The translations under genes were made by a program, and so were the position numbers. The notes beneath the pieces were generated by a model. The model ran no database searches. It saw nothing but the letters and a program-made list of their open reading frames with translations, and had not been told where the DNA came from. This document shows, piece by piece, positions 20,944-33,956 of a stretch of DNA of 64,000 nucleotides; position 1 is the stretch's first letter; every line of letters starts with the position of its first letter. Origin of the DNA: Dactylis glomerata (Eukaryota; Streptophyta; Magnoliopsida; Poales; Poaceae); the NCBI GenBank assembly GCA_007115705.1, contig QXEO01001034.1, positions 4,014,212-4,078,211 on the forward strand. The letters run 5' to 3'.

Positions 20944-23042
20944 TACATGGAAGCCAACTTCATCCCTACAGTCAAACTGAACCACAATATATCCCATCCA
21001 AGAATTGAAAGTGAGATCACTATTCCATTTCTAAGTGATCATACATTCTTTTTTTGATTCGATTAAAAGAGCTATTCCATTTTTCTACATTATCGGAATC
21101 TTCCTAGCAACCTTCTCTTCCAGAAACTTAATATACCCGCATCAATAGGAAAATTGTTGGCACATTCCATATATACATTCAGAAATATAAGCATACTAAT
21201 TACAAAAAAATACCAACACTAAGCCACAATTGCAAATCATAAGTTTGGTTTATCGTTTCTTATGAAATATCCCTCCATCCCATAATATAAGATGTTATAA
21301 TAGCCACAATAAACACATACTGACTGTATTACCATCTTATGTTTGTAGCCTATGCAGAGACATTAGAGCCACTGCGGTTGCGGCGCGGTGATCTCGCCGC
21401 TGTGATGTGGCAGCGGGAGCTGTGGAAGTAGTCAAAGTAGTCGAAGCCAGGGGCGAGCGAGAAAAGCCTACCACCACAAAACCGAGCACAAGTATGTACT
21501 CATCATAGTCTACAGCAGAGCATGTCTAAACAGGTGAAATCAAGTGTGTCCATACCTAAATATATTCCGAACTGTAGACATCTGAAGGTGCTGTTGCCAC
21601 CCGCTGCGTGCAGCGACCCACAGACGGAGCCGAGGCGGCCTATGGTTATTCTCCGGCAGCTCCGCAAGAACCTTTTTTTTAGTTCAGATTGACTTGAAGC
21701 TTGTCCTCCTCCCAGCATACCTCAACACACCATGTCGCAACACTCTAAAGAACAACAAAAATAGCAATGGTGTGAGCAACTACCAAGGAGCAGCAGTAGC
21801 AATGAAAAGGACACAGAGTAGGAGAAGGAGGCACTGACCGAGGAGGCGTGACATTGTCAGCGGCGTCGCTCTGTCGGGAGAAGACCTCCATGGCGGCGAC
21901 AGGGTCCTAGTAAACAACGAGAAATTGCTTTTAACAGAATGTTCAGTTCCTAGTATCCCTCCAGATCAATATTTTGTTCAGTAGAGACTCCTCGGATAGA
22001 TGGTGCTGGTGCTCCATAAAATTGATTCGAGGGCGTGCAAAGGAAAAGAAATCAACCTTGACGGCGGCAGTGGGGATTGGGGGCGAGCTTGAGAGATGCG
22101 TGCGTGCGACAGACTGAGCCTTCTTGTGTTCTTGTGGAAAAAAAATACAGTAGCGATTAAGATTGTTGGATGGGCTGAGCTGTGCGCCACGGTTCAGATT
22201 CCGTCCAGCTAGCCTTGTTTTTTGTTTTTTGTTCTTTGAGATTCACGAGCCTTGTTTTCATTGGCTGGAAATGAGGTGTATAACTAGGGTTAATTTCTCT
22301 TCCTCGATTTGGGACCTGGACACGAATTTAGTGGCCAAATAACCCAGTCGCCTCGGAACCCCAACCAGTTGACTAAAAATTGGATACGAACCAAATAGCG
22401 ACATCAGGTCTTGTGCTTGCAATTTTTTTTGGTAAGACCACCAATCCACCAACCAACGCCTTCCAAGTAATCTCACATAAGTTAATTTATGTAACAAAGG
22501 GTCCGTAGGTCTAGCATTTTTGCCAATCCACCATATATAGGCTCTAAACCAAATGTATCCCCGTTCAGCCCGGAGTTCTCATCTGAAATACTTTGTATCC
22601 ATTGAGCGTGTAATATAGTGCCTTCTCTAAGCAAAGGGGCGCGTGTTGTTGTGTTTGTTGCCTAGGGTTGGGCGAGGACGGCTCAGATTGTCTTGCGTAG
22701 GTCGATCCGTGAAATGTGATTTCATTGGCTTGAGAGAGTGGAGACGAGGCCTATTTATACCGAGACCTAAACCATGTTTCACACTGAGGTGGATCCATGT
22801 ATTCGTTCATGAATTTGATGTTAATCGGAGGCTCGCGACCATGTGGTCGACCATGCATGCGCCACCACCGGTTGACTCCACGATTTGGTGTGGAAGTAGC
22901 TATCTGCTTCTTGCCACTCAGTGGGGTACGCGTTGAGGCCAGCTGTGGACACCGCGTATATACGTGTGGCACCTATGTGAACACTTTGCATCGTGATTTT
23001 ACATGACATCACGGGCTTGTTGATGTCACCTTTTGGCGGCAA
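20944..23042. other. Relic sequence with possible first-exon fragments on the minus strand
   Basis: A MITE remnant starts near 21269 (TATCCCTCCATCCCATAATA). On the minus strand an ATG at about 21893 opens a short MEVFSRQSDAADNVTPPR stretch followed by a possible donor, and 21700-21560 is open, but I recognise no family and cannot build a gene. 22200-23040 shows no structure beyond short GC-rich pieces. Confidence 0.3.
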
Positions 23043-23047
23043 GCCGC

Positions 23048-25634
23048 TGTAAGGGTAAATTGCCCCTAAGTGTGTTTTTGGTAATTAATGACAATTCATA
23101 TAGACTAATGTTTTCATTGAGCTTTTTGTGAAGGAATTGTTCATAGGAATTGCTTAAAGTCCATGTGTTGGATTCAAGGCTTGGATGCCATGAAGATAAA
23201 GATTTATCTTAAGTATTGGCATCAAGATCATTGAATAGAAGAGATGAATTCATTATGATCAAGAAGAAGAAATAAAGATGTAGTTCTTGTGTAGAACTCA
23301 TGTAATCCATGCTCTATCTTATGTGTTAAGCCAAGGAGTTTCAAGATCTTGAGAGTTTGGCTACAAGAGAAGAATTCAAGATATGGCTCTATGTCGAGGT
23401 CATGATGGTCTCATGAGTTGAGATATGATTGACTAATACCTAGAGCAAGCAATCAAATAAAGAATTATTTATGTGGCTCAAGATATTGTGATAGAGCATG
23501 AGAAGATTCAAGGTTGACCAAGGCAAAGATCAAAGATTGGATTCTAGATTGGTCAACACATGAAGCATAAGGAATGTGCCATATGGGTCCAATCGGTTTT
23601 GTGGTAAGGTATGGTTTGTCAATTATGCTTTGTGAACTAATCCATTACATATGTGTGTTTGTGTTGTCTATGTGGGTTAGGTATTGTGTCATGGATATGC
23701 ATCACTAGTGAGATTTCATATAGCCCATGAAAGGATGACATCAAGTAGTGGTTGTCATCAAGGTTGAGAAGTGCAAGTTTCAAGATAAGCATCTCGAGAA
23801 GATCATATGCTTGAATCTTGTTATCCATTTGGTGATAATGAAATTGTGAAGACATGCCTTAGTGAAGGTATCCCATAGTGGTGTATGGGGGAGCATATTG
23901 AAAGTCTTCACGAAGCAACAATGATCAAGTGAAGCATTCCGGCTTGACGGAAGCATGAAACATCATCATCAAGATCAAGCGGGGTGCGCAAGGCAAAGGT
24001 TTGTCCTTGCTAGGTTTTCCTTTTACCGGTCTCAAGGTGTTTGTTGGGAGACCGGGTTATAGGATAGATAGCCGCACTATCAAGAGGGGCTTTCGGTTGG
24101 GTAACTTGATCACATCGTCTTAGGGAGCTCAATCCTGTGCATACTTTGCATCTTTCTAGTTTGTTGCTTCTTGGTGTTTCTCCATGTGAGGTTCTTATGC
24201 TTGTTGCTAGCTTTCCAACAAGTCCAAGTTTATCGAAAACGGAATCCGTATGCATCTTTTATCGCGTTTTCGAGTTTGGAGGTTTTACCGGTTCTTTCTT
24301 AAAAGAGGTTTTCACCTCTTCTTATTTGGTATTTTATCTCTTACTACTTCTTGGGTTTTATGGTCTCCATTGGATAGATATTTTTCTTAGCTTTTCAAAA
24401 ATCCCAAGTTTGCTAAAATCTGAGTCCGGATGTAAAAGTTATCGTATTTTTCGTGAGGATATTTTCTGCCGGTTTCGAGCTCGGTTTGGACCGGAAATTC
24501 AACCGAAAATCAACCGAAAAGTTGCAGAACTGTTTTCTTATATTTTTGGTTTTGGCTCGGTTTAAACCGAAAATTCAACCGAGAATTCAACTGAGAATTT
24601 CCGGTCAAACCGAGAATTCAACCGGGAATTCCAGTTTCGCCCCCAACGGCCATATTTGGCTTTCCCTATAAAAGGGGCTTCTTCTCCAATGGTTTTCCAG
24701 GGGTTCTTTAGCACGAAATACACCTCCATTGTTGACCCTCTTGAGCTTTCCTCCTCCCTCTTCCCTCCAATGATTCTTGCATCTTTTTTAGGGATTTGAG
24801 AGAGGAGATCTTGATCTACAATCTCCACCAAATCATTCCTCCTCAAAGTGAGGGGAATCCTTTGAATATAGATCTTGGAGTCATTGGTTGACCTCCACCC
24901 TTGTTCTTCCTCTCTAACTCCTCCATAGCATTTGTTGCCTTGGTGGGATTTGAGAGAGAAGGATTTGAGCACTTCCCCTTGTGTTCTTGCTTTGCATCCT
25001 TGCATAGTGTTGAGCTCTCCATTACGATTTGTTCGAGTGAGAGACCGTGAGCTTGTTACTCTTGGAGGGCGACCTCCTAGTTGGCTTGGTGGTTGGTGCC
25101 TTGGTGACCTCTTCGTGGAAGATTGTGAAGAGGCCCGGGCTTCCCCTTCGTGGGAGTTGTGAAGTGGTTGTGGAGCTTGCCATCTCCGGAGTGGAGGAAA
25201 AGCTAACCATAAGAAGGGGTCCCTAGCTTCGTGGGGGACTCGGAGAAGAAGGTGAGCCTTCGTGGCGTTCGGGGGCCTTCGTGGTTACCCGCATCTCTCC
25301 AACGGTGATTAGCTTACTTTATGTAAGTGAACATCGGGATACATCTTCGTCTCCGCGTGCCTCGGTTATCTCTATACCCGAGTTTATTTCCTTGTGATAG
25401 TCATCGTGTTTGAAGTACTCATATCTTGTTTATCACTTGTGAAATATATCTTGTGCTATCTTCCTTTTATTTAGTTGTTGTTGGTGCACTTAGTTGAGCC
25501 TAGCATATTTAGGTTTTGTGCTTGAAGAAAATAAACGTTAGTTTAATTCCGCATTCCTTCAAGCCAATTCCGTAATTGTTTTTAAAAAACGCCTATTCAC
25601 CCCCTCCCCCTCTAGGCGACATCTCGTCCTTTCA
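23048..25634 (+). repeat. 5' LTR of the gag-only Sirevirus-like element
   Basis: 2587 bp, TG...CA. It carries a TATA box at 24667 and, just before it, imperfect repeats of AACCGAGAATTCAACCG (24490-24640). It is very similar to 38792-40995 apart from a 360-bp block (23861-24220) absent there and one or two short repeat-unit losses. Frames inside it are not real genes. Confidence 0.95.
24667..24673 (+). promoter_or_regulatory. LTR TATA box
   Basis: CCC-TATAAAA-GGGG occurs here and at the same place in the other LTR (40027-40033). It follows the AACCG/GAATTC repeat block, so transcription likely starts near 24700. Confidence 0.7.
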
Positions 25635-25636
25635 AT

Positions 25637-25648
25637 TGGTATCAGAGC
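25637..25648 (+). other. Primer-binding site, tRNA-iMet type
   Basis: TGGTATCAGAGC starts two bases after the LTR end, the classic Copia primer-binding sequence complementary to the 3' end of initiator tRNA-Met. Confidence 0.9.
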
Positions 25649-27129
25649 AAGGTCTCTCCTTGTTTAGGCTTCACCGCCTTGAGAGTAAAGATGTCAGCTA
25701 GTTATTTAGTACACAATGACACAATTATTTTTGATGGCACAAATTATATGCTATGGAGAAATCGCATGCTTTCTAATCTTTGGACTTTGTGTCCAAATAT
25801 AGAGCAATTTCTAGATGTACGTTTTTCTCCTCCGATGGATCTTCAAAATCTATCTATTGAGGATGAGAAAAAATTACATCTTGAAGCTCAAGTATCTAAT
25901 GAAATTTTATTGTTTGTGAGCTCCATAGTTTATGTTTGCTTGATGGGTTCAAAGTGCAAGACGTCTCATGAGATATGGACCAAGCTAGAAGAGTCATTTG
26001 GTGGGTCCATTTCTCTTGAGGTTGAAAGTGAACCCAAGGAGCTCTCTTCATCTTCACATCATGAAGAGCTCCAAGTTGCTTCCACATCCGGTCGTGATGA
26101 GTGTTCAAGTTCTTCCACTTTACCAACATGTGACTTGTCACAAGGTAATGATATGGTGAGTGAAGAAATCATATGTGATGATGGTAGTCTTGCTCTTTGC
26201 ACCAATGATTCTATTTCTATAAATCCTAAGGGTGTAGAGAGTTTGGACCTAAACTCTTCTTACAAGAAATTCTTTACTCATTCTTGTGTTAAAGGTCCTT
26301 GCATATCTCCTAGAATTTGCTTGATTAAATTTTGCGATGATATGCTTGTTTCTAGTTGTGACCATACTCAAAATGATTCTATTTCCTATAGTTGTTGTTT
26401 GACTAACCATGTAGAGGAAATTAAAGAAAAATTGGGTCACATAATTAAAGAAGAAATCAATAGAAGAACCAAGAAGGTTTCTATCAAGAGAAGGCAATGC
26501 TATGAATGCCACGAATGGACATCTCGCAAGAGCATGTCCTACACTCGAAAATGAAGAATGTGCTTCTATTGATCTTCCATCATCATCTACGCAAGTTCAC
26601 ATGTGCCTTATGGCAAGCGGTTCAAAGGTAACTCCTACTTTGAATCCCGACACATCTCCTTATGATGAGAGTGATGATGATGATGATGTTGAAGCTTTCT
26701 TGCATGAGATGGGAATTGTGTATGCCTCTCTTCATGGTAATAATGATGCTCGTGCTAAAGTCGAATACTTAATGGAAACCTTGTTTGAACACAAGGAGAC
26801 CATTAAGGAATTTAACTCCCTTGTTAATGAGGGGAAACGGAGATTCAATCTCCTCAAGCAAGAGCTATCCGAAGAGAAGCATACTTATTCTTCCCTATCT
26901 CAATCTATTAAATCTTGTGAGCTTGCTAATGCTAAATCTATTAATGATGCTTGTGCTACTAACTCCACTTCTTGTGAAGCATCTATATTAAAGGAGAATG
27001 TTGAGCTAAGGGCTCAACTTGAGTTGCTAACAAGCAATTATAAGAAATTGGAGGAAAGCCATGAAAAACTCTCGGGCTCTCATGGGGATCTCCTAATCTC
27101 TTATAATGGGCTAACACTACTAGAAAAAA

Positions 27130-27510
27130 GCTTACCCGTAGCGCACCTAATATGGCTACCCGTAGCGCATATGCCGTGCGCTGCGGGTAGCACGCTACTA
27201 GTAAAAAAATACCCGTAGCGCATGTGTGGTGCGCTACGGGTAATAGGCTTACCCGTAGCGCATGTGTCTGGTGCGCTACGGGTATGCATATTACCCGTAG
27301 CGCACCTTACACACATGCGCTACGGGTAATATGCATACCCGTAGCGCACCACAAACACATGCGCTATGCGCTACGGGTATGCATATTACCCGTAGCGCAT
27401 CTTACACACATGCGCTACGGGTAATATGCATACCCATAGCGCATGTGTGCGCTATGGGTATGCATATTACCCGTAGCGCATCAGACACATGCGCTACGGG
27501 TATTTTTTTT
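27130..27510. repeat. Left subterminal repeat array (TACCCGTAGCGCA)
   Basis: About a dozen copies of ACCCGTAGCGCA / TGCGCTACGGGT alternate orientation and are spaced by short variable linkers such as TATGCATAT. Regular spacing reflects CACTA subterminal binding sites. Frames reading through it only translate the repeat. Confidence 0.92.
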
Positions 27511-28425
27511 TTGATTTTCGAAAATACTCTATTTCTGCTGCCAAATTACCGTTTTTATACATAATATAGTACAGTATAGAGAATATAACAGGTATACAAA
27601 ATAATGCAATATAAATAGCATAAAACATGCATGGCATATGAATCACATTGTTTCGAAATAGCATAAAATGTAAGAATATTTTCATACAAGTACCACTTGT
27701 CCTGTTTCCATTGCACACGTTTCAGACCAAATACTACATCGATATTGCAAACATAACAGAGAGAATAGCACTTGCATTCTTCATAACTGTTAAAGTAGTC
27801 GATTACAATTTTCACAGTATATACAACATAGATATAAAAATACAAGCTGAGTTCGCAGGCTTCGCCCTTCTTCATCCTGAACTTTGTAAATGTGACGTAT
27901 ACCATACACCACATTTGGATCAGGTATTCAGGTATCTAGCCAGCCTGTGCACAAAAACCAAATAGTAGTACTTAACAGCAATCAGTAAATACTCAAGTGA
28001 AAAAAATCAACAGTATTATATAATTGAAAACAAGCTATAGAAGGGATGCTTGTTTCACTGGATACAAATTATCACCCAACTAATAAAATTATTTAAATTC
28101 TTTCCTGTTGCATGAACAACAACATAAAAGCATGATTAACATCTCTATGACAACAGATCCAAAACAACTACTCGTCACTATGTAGAGAGCACCTGAAAAT
28201 AAATTGCAGGGTGCTAGCATTTTAGCCTAACTGGTGAGCAACACATCATGATTTAGTCAGTTTTCATATATTTTATAAAATGAAAAAGTACCCACAAGCT
28301 TATCAGGCATATCTACCAATTCATTCCCCACCCAGATCATTTCATAGCTCACAATCGCTCAACAAAAGGCGCACTGCACAACATCCATCACGAACTGAAA
28401 CAACCAAGAGGGGGAGAGGGGTGCT
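27511..28425. other. AT-rich CACTA interior, no gene recognised
   Basis: Overlapping open frames exist on both strands (27555-27965), but none has a recognisable motif. It may be 3' UTR or intron of the captured gene on the minus strand. Confidence 0.4.
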
Positions 28426-28431
28426 CACAGG

Positions 28432-31153
28432 GATGTCGGGGATGTAGTAGACAAGGTGTAGCATGTCGTCAAGGATGTATCCAACGAACCCTGGGCAAAA
28501 ATACAGTTACAGAACATCAACCGGTGGCAAAGATTATGAAGAGAAAGGTCACAGATAAATAAGGTTTTCAGGACATAAAACATATCACTAACAAATAGAT
28601 TGAAACAGAAAAGGACTACCAGAGGCATAGAAACATAAACAGCATTGTCCTGCTAGTAGATGCTTCTCCCAGATCTACACAAGTTATTAAATAGAAATGG
28701 AACAGAAAGGTACATAAAACTATAGTACTGTTATGATACTTGATACACAGTCTCATGTAATACTCCACAAGAGTTACCAATAATTAGCAGACTGTAATCT
28801 GCCAAGTAATCAGACTTGAAAACAGAGATAATAAATATTAGAGTATGTACTATCACAAATAGGCACATCACTGAAAATATTATAGGAACTGATACTGAAC
28901 TCATATTTATCGATGGATGATCACCTGTAAGCCTCCATGAGGGAGTTGTAGGCGTAGACGCCAGGCTTGTGCCCGTCCTGCTCCATCTCCTTGAAAACCT
29001 CCTGTGCCTTCTGGCACAGCCCTTCCCAATTGCAGGTCTGCATCAACACATCATTGTTAAGGCTTGCTTCACAGAATGCACTAAATATTAACACTTGTTT
29101 TTTGCTTGAGATCACAATGCACTTGTGATAACTGAATATCAAGTGAGGATGATATGAAAAAGAAAAGCTAACAAGTTGAGTTGATTAAGCCACGGCTAGT
29201 ACATTCTCAGTTCTAAATCTGCATATTTTCCTTCAAGGTAGCAACCAAGTCGTTCCTTGATTAATAGTGAACTGGAAATATGCAATGTTTTCTCTTCACA
29301 AGGAAGGCCACTCAAGCGGGCAACATGTATGTGGATGTATCTGCCCAGACAGCAACCTATGGTACCTAACCAACAGTAGGTGCCCTAAACCATCCGCGAT
29401 CGACAAGAGTGAACAAATTCTGAAACACCCACATACATATCTTTAATCATGCACAAACTACGCACAGTCAGTCATTCAGCATATACAACCAAGAGGGCAT
29501 ATTTTGGATATTTTATTTTTGCGCGCAGCAACTACTACTCCCCGTGCTGCTGTACAATGCTGCTTTTCAACTCAGAGTAAACATCAAAACACACAAGCAG
29601 TAAGGTCAACTCAGAGAAAAATGCTGCTTTTCAATTGTAGCTTCTGAAGAACACAAGAACTACAAGGCTTAATGTCACCCAAGTGATACTGTGACATTAA
29701 AGCTTATGTGACATAGTACTTTCCATTGGGCTAAAGTGTGAAAATTACTATTACTCAGTTTGTGAATTATAAAATTACTATTACTAGGTTGACATACACT
29801 TAACGAGAGAACTACTTGAGATTGACAAGATTAAAATATGGGATGAATACTTAATGCAAGTCAACCATGTCACTGTGATCTGAAGCATCTGGCATGATCT
29901 GGTGGATCTGCCGACCACTGACCATGGGATCATAACAGTTCACTACAACTGGCAGCATGCATACATCATACCGAGAGGTTAATCAAACTGCAGCGTAAGA
30001 GACAACTACGACTGATGCGGTAAGACTCTGAGCAGCGACAGACTGACAGTTTAAAATATCCTATCACACAAATTACCGGATCCTACGCAATAGGCATTTC
30101 TACAAACACCTACGAGTCATAAGCATTTTCAGTCACATTCTAGCAAGCAAGCACAACATGAGTAGCACCAACCACCTATTCCTGTAAGTGGGCGCGTTAA
30201 CGGCTGCCCGCCCACCGTCCACCCGTGTCCGTTATAGCCAAACGAAAATTTACTAACTATTCGTATAATATACGTCCGCTCAGCGGCCGACCGTCTGCCC
30301 GCTACCATCCCGCCCGCGTTGAACTGCAACTACCATCCCGCCAGCGTTGAATACTTGAATTGCCACCGGCCAGCTGACCAGCCAGCTGATGGAGCATTGA
30401 ACAGCCCAGCGGCCAGCCTGATCAAGTATCTATATTTCATGGTTATATATGGCTAAAGACAGCTAACTTCCTGTAACCATAAAACAGAAATTAGTAGCAT
30501 AAGGACTCAAGAAACATAGAAAAATGCTACGATGGAAATGCAATTTAACAAGTATACCGCATGGCTACTGTAGAAACAGATTCTATCTTCAGACAAAATA
30601 TGATGAAATTACCTAGCGCACTGTCATTTCCTCACTATCACCAACTGTGCAGTGACCAATATCAGTGAAAATGAAACCAGTGAAGAGGGACCAATATCAG
30701 TGAAAATGAAACTAGATGAATAAGCTTCAAGTTGCATCCTATGCAGTGATCTGGTAACTGAATCTCTTGAACAATTTAGTAATCTTAGAACATCCATTTC
30801 GCAAGCATGACAGTTAAGTAATTGAATCTGAACTAAATCCTAGAGAAAAATCAAGAACTCAATCCTCATGAATCCTACAGTAGGTCATGGTTTCGGCGTA
30901 CCTTCTAGCCGGCGAGCATGTCTGAGGCTCAGATGCTGCTGCGTCCTCGTGGAGGAGGGCACGGGGAACCTGGCGGCGGTGGAGGACGCGCCTGCAACGG
31001 AGGGGGAGCGGGGGAACGGAGCAGCAACGACGGGGAGGTTCCTCCGGCTCCGGGCATGGCGGCCGCCGCCGTCGCCATGGAAAGGTCTCGATCCTGGCGG
31101 TCGTGGCGGCGGTAGCGAGCAGGCCGCTCGTTTCCGTGGAGGATTTCATCCAT
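28432..31153 (-). pseudogene. Captured PPR-protein gene fragments with probable promoter and first exon
   Basis: On the minus strand, 29040-28926 reads TCNWEGLCQKAQEVFKEMEQ then DGHKPGVYAYNSLMEAYR between a CAG acceptor and a GTGATC donor. This matches a pentatricopeptide repeat: the VYAYNSLMEAY core is typical, and resembles the At2g35130-type PPR proteins as I remember them. A likely first exon starts with an ATG at 31081-31079 (MATAAAAMPGAGGTSPSLLL), Ala/Ser/Pro-rich like an organelle transit peptide, but it stops after about 50 codons. A further exon-like piece (28495-28432, GFVGYILDDMLHLVYYIPDI) looks membrane-associated and may come from another gene. These pieces do not form a complete gene. 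Confidence 0.6.
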
Positions 31154-31329
31154 CCAGTGGGTGTTCGTTTGGTGAAAAAACTGTAACGGGCCACGGGACG
31201 CCGCACCAGGGGAGAGGGTCGGGCGGCGCGAGGGAGAGGAGAGGGTCTGGCGGCGCGAGGGAGAGAAGAGGGAGGGGAATGGCTAGGGTTTGGGGGAAGA
31301 GAGGAGGTGGCTGCGGCGGTGGGGGAATG

Positions 31330-31392
31330 GGAGGGATAGGGTTTGAGGGTTAGGGTTTGTGGGTCGCCCTCTTTGCAAATTTATACGAGAGG
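31330..31392 (-). promoter_or_regulatory. Captured promoter: TATA box and telo-box on the minus strand
   Basis: The minus strand reads CGTATAAATTTG (TATA, about 31377-31388), followed by AAACCCTAACCCTCAAACCC (telo-box-like, about 31335-31360) and then the ATG-containing exon about 250 bp on. Telo-boxes near the start site are common in plant genes for ribosomal and organelle-directed proteins. This suggests the transposon acquired a 5' region, not only exons. Confidence 0.5.
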
Positions 31393-31479
31393 TGGGTAAC
31401 GTTGGATCAGCGCGTGGACGGCCTAGATCCGTTTCATTTGGTGATCCGTGGGAGCAATGGTACTACCTTGTGATTGGTC

Positions 31480-33480
31480 CGAGACGACTAGTTTTGACCA
31501 TATTTTAAATTCAACCAAAATAATTCAAAACAAATTCAAAAAATAGAAAACCTCCGCATAATGTCATGTTATGTGACCTAGTTGGAAGGAAAAATAACAA
31601 AATTGTATTATCGCAAATATTCTAGAAATCCCTTCCCATAAATAAGCTACCATGTACGAAGTTTTATGGCTTTCAAGCCAGATGAGCTAGTTATGGCCAT
31701 AATCATGGCATAGTTTGTTCAAATGACTACATATTATGCACATGTGTGCATCTTGGTATGGAAAACAAAGTTGTTTTGGGGAGTTTTAATTTTCTTTGCA
31801 CAAAAAAATCATTTTTCATTTTCTTAATGCTAAAAATGGGTTATTTTGTGAAGCATCTACCAAAAATATGTTTCAAAAATGGACCGCCAAATTTTAAATG
31901 ATATTATATCATATTTGATCCACAATTCACCAGTTGTTTGCATGTAAAAAGTTGTATAGCCACCCCTCAGAAAAAGACAAATATCTGCCGATTCAGCTGG
32001 AAGCGGGTCAAATTTGAACTACAGGTGCTTCATAGTTTGCTCATGTTTTTTTCCAAAAATAATTTTTAGGTACACAAGTATCTATTTCATCAGAGATCCA
32101 TAAATAGTTTGGCAAGATTCTATCCCAACCTAGGAGCGGTCACGCCCACCGTTTTGGTCGCATTTTGAAATCGGCATAAGAAATTCAAAAACGATCAAAA
32201 CAATACAAATCCTTCGCGTTGTATCATGTTATGTGACCTAGTTGCCATGAAAAATAATAAACTTTGAATATTGTAACTATTTTGAAAAAGTGTTCATAAA
32301 AAAGAGCTATCTCGTACGAAGTTTTATGGCTTTCAAGCCAGATGAGCTAGTTATGGGCACAACCACGGCATATTTTATTCAAATGACCCCATATTGTGTA
32401 CATGTGTGCATATTGGGATGACAAACAAATTTGTTTTGGGGAGTTTTAATTTTTGTTGCACAAAAAATTCATTTTTCATTTTATTAGTGTCGAAAATGGT
32501 TTTTTTTGTGAAGCGTCTACCAAAAATATGTTGCAATAATAGAACAACCAAATTTTAAATGATATTATATCATATTTGATACACAATTCACCAGTTGTTT
32601 GCATGTAAAAAGTTGTATAGCCACCCCTCAGAAAAAAGACAAATATCTGCCGATTCAGCTGGAAGCGGGTCAAATTTGAACTACAGGTGCTTCATAGTTT
32701 GCTCATGTTTTTTTCCAAAAAATAATTTTTAGTTACACAAGTATCTATTTCATCAGAGATCCATAAATAGTTTGGCAAGATTCTATCCCAATCTAGGAGC
32801 GGTCACGCCCACCGTTTTGGTCGCATTTTGAAATCGGCATAAGAAATTCAAAAATGATCAAAACAATACAAATCCTTCGCGTTGTGTCATGTTATGTGAC
32901 CTAGTTGCCATGAAAAATAATAAACTTTAAATATTGCAACTATTTTTAAAAAGTGTTCACAAAAAAGAGCTATCTCGTACGAAGTTCCATGGCTTTCAAG
33001 CCAAATGAGATAGTTATGGGCACAACCACGGCATAGTTTGTTCAAATGACCCCATATTGTGTAAATGTGTGCATATTGGGATGAAAAACAATTTTGATTT
33101 GGGAAGTTTTAATTTTTGTTGCACAAAAAAATCATTTTTCATTTTATTAGTGCCAAAAATGGGTTATTTTGTGAAGCATCTACCAAAAATAAGTTTCAAA
33201 AATGGACCACCACAAATTTAAATCATATTATACCATATTTTATACAGAATTAACCATTTGTTTGCATGGAAAAAGTTTTCTAGACACCCCTCAAGAAATT
33301 CACAAAATTTAGCCGATTCAGCTGGAAGCGGGTCAAATTTGAACTACAGGTGCTTCATAGTTTGCTCATATTTTTTTCAAAAAATCATTTTTAGTTACAA
33401 AATTATCTATTTCATCAGAGATCCATCAAAAGTTTTGCAAGATTCAACACCTACCTAAGAAGGGTCATGCTCGTCGTTTT
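31480..33480. repeat. About 660-bp tandem repeat, three copies
   Basis: The landmark TAGGAGCGGTCACGCCC occurs at 32131 and 32793, and a diverged form at about 33456, giving a period of 662-663 bp. Other shared words are TCGTACGAAGTT, GGCTTTCAAGCCA and GATTCAGCTGGAAGCGGG. Copies 1 and 2 are closest; copy 3 is more diverged. No coding potential is evident. Confidence 0.92.
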
Positions 33481-33805
33481 TATCGCATTTTAAATACACC
33501 TTAATAGCATTTTAGTGATTAAATTTCAGTTTACTAATTTATTTTGTGGATAAAAATATTTAATGTTGTTATATATGTAATGAAAAGAATTTACAAAGTT
33601 TTTTGAATTTATTTGACCTAATCTTGAATCTTCTTCATATCTTTTGTGTTAAAATCTTAACAGAAATGGAGAAAGCAAAGAGGAAAAAAAACATTACCCG
33701 GATTCCACATCGGCCCAGGTTATAGCTGCAGCGGCCCAAGCCCAATATATGAAATTTTCATCTACTTAAAAGGAACTAGCGTGGCCTTCTATCACAAGAG
33801 CTGCT

Positions 33806-33875
33806 TTACCTTGGTGGTAAGGAGACTCACCGCGTACGGGGAGGTCTTGGGTTCGAAACCCAGCCTATATGCATA
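33806..33875 (+). other. tRNA-like / SINE-like pol III promoter
   Basis: GGTTCGAAACC at 33859-33869 is a perfect B-box (GGTTCGANNCC) inside a T-arm-like stem TTGGG/CCCAG. An A-box-like TGGTGGTAAGG lies about 35-40 bp upstream. The rest does not fold into a clear cloverleaf by eye, so it is more likely a tRNA-derived SINE head or a decayed tRNA than a working tRNA gene. Confidence 0.4.
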
Positions 33876-33956
33876 TTGCAAAGTATTTTGCCAGTCCGCC
33901 GTGGGACCCGCCCGTCAGCCTTCAGCCTAGGTTGACCAGTTGCGAGGTCTGCCCAC

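Noticed and set aside
24137..25210. Open frames of 76-147 codons in the LTR
   Set aside because: They are repeated in the other LTR (39551-40570) and overlap the promoter repeats and TATA box; they are LTR sequence, not genes.
27130..27510. Regularly spaced repeats resembling a CRISPR array
   Set aside because: The units alternate in orientation, the spacing is irregular, and they lie at the ends of a CACTA element in a plant genome; they are subterminal repeats.
33806..33875. Functional tRNA gene
   Set aside because: B-box and T-arm are good, but a complete cloverleaf with acceptor and anticodon stems is not evident.
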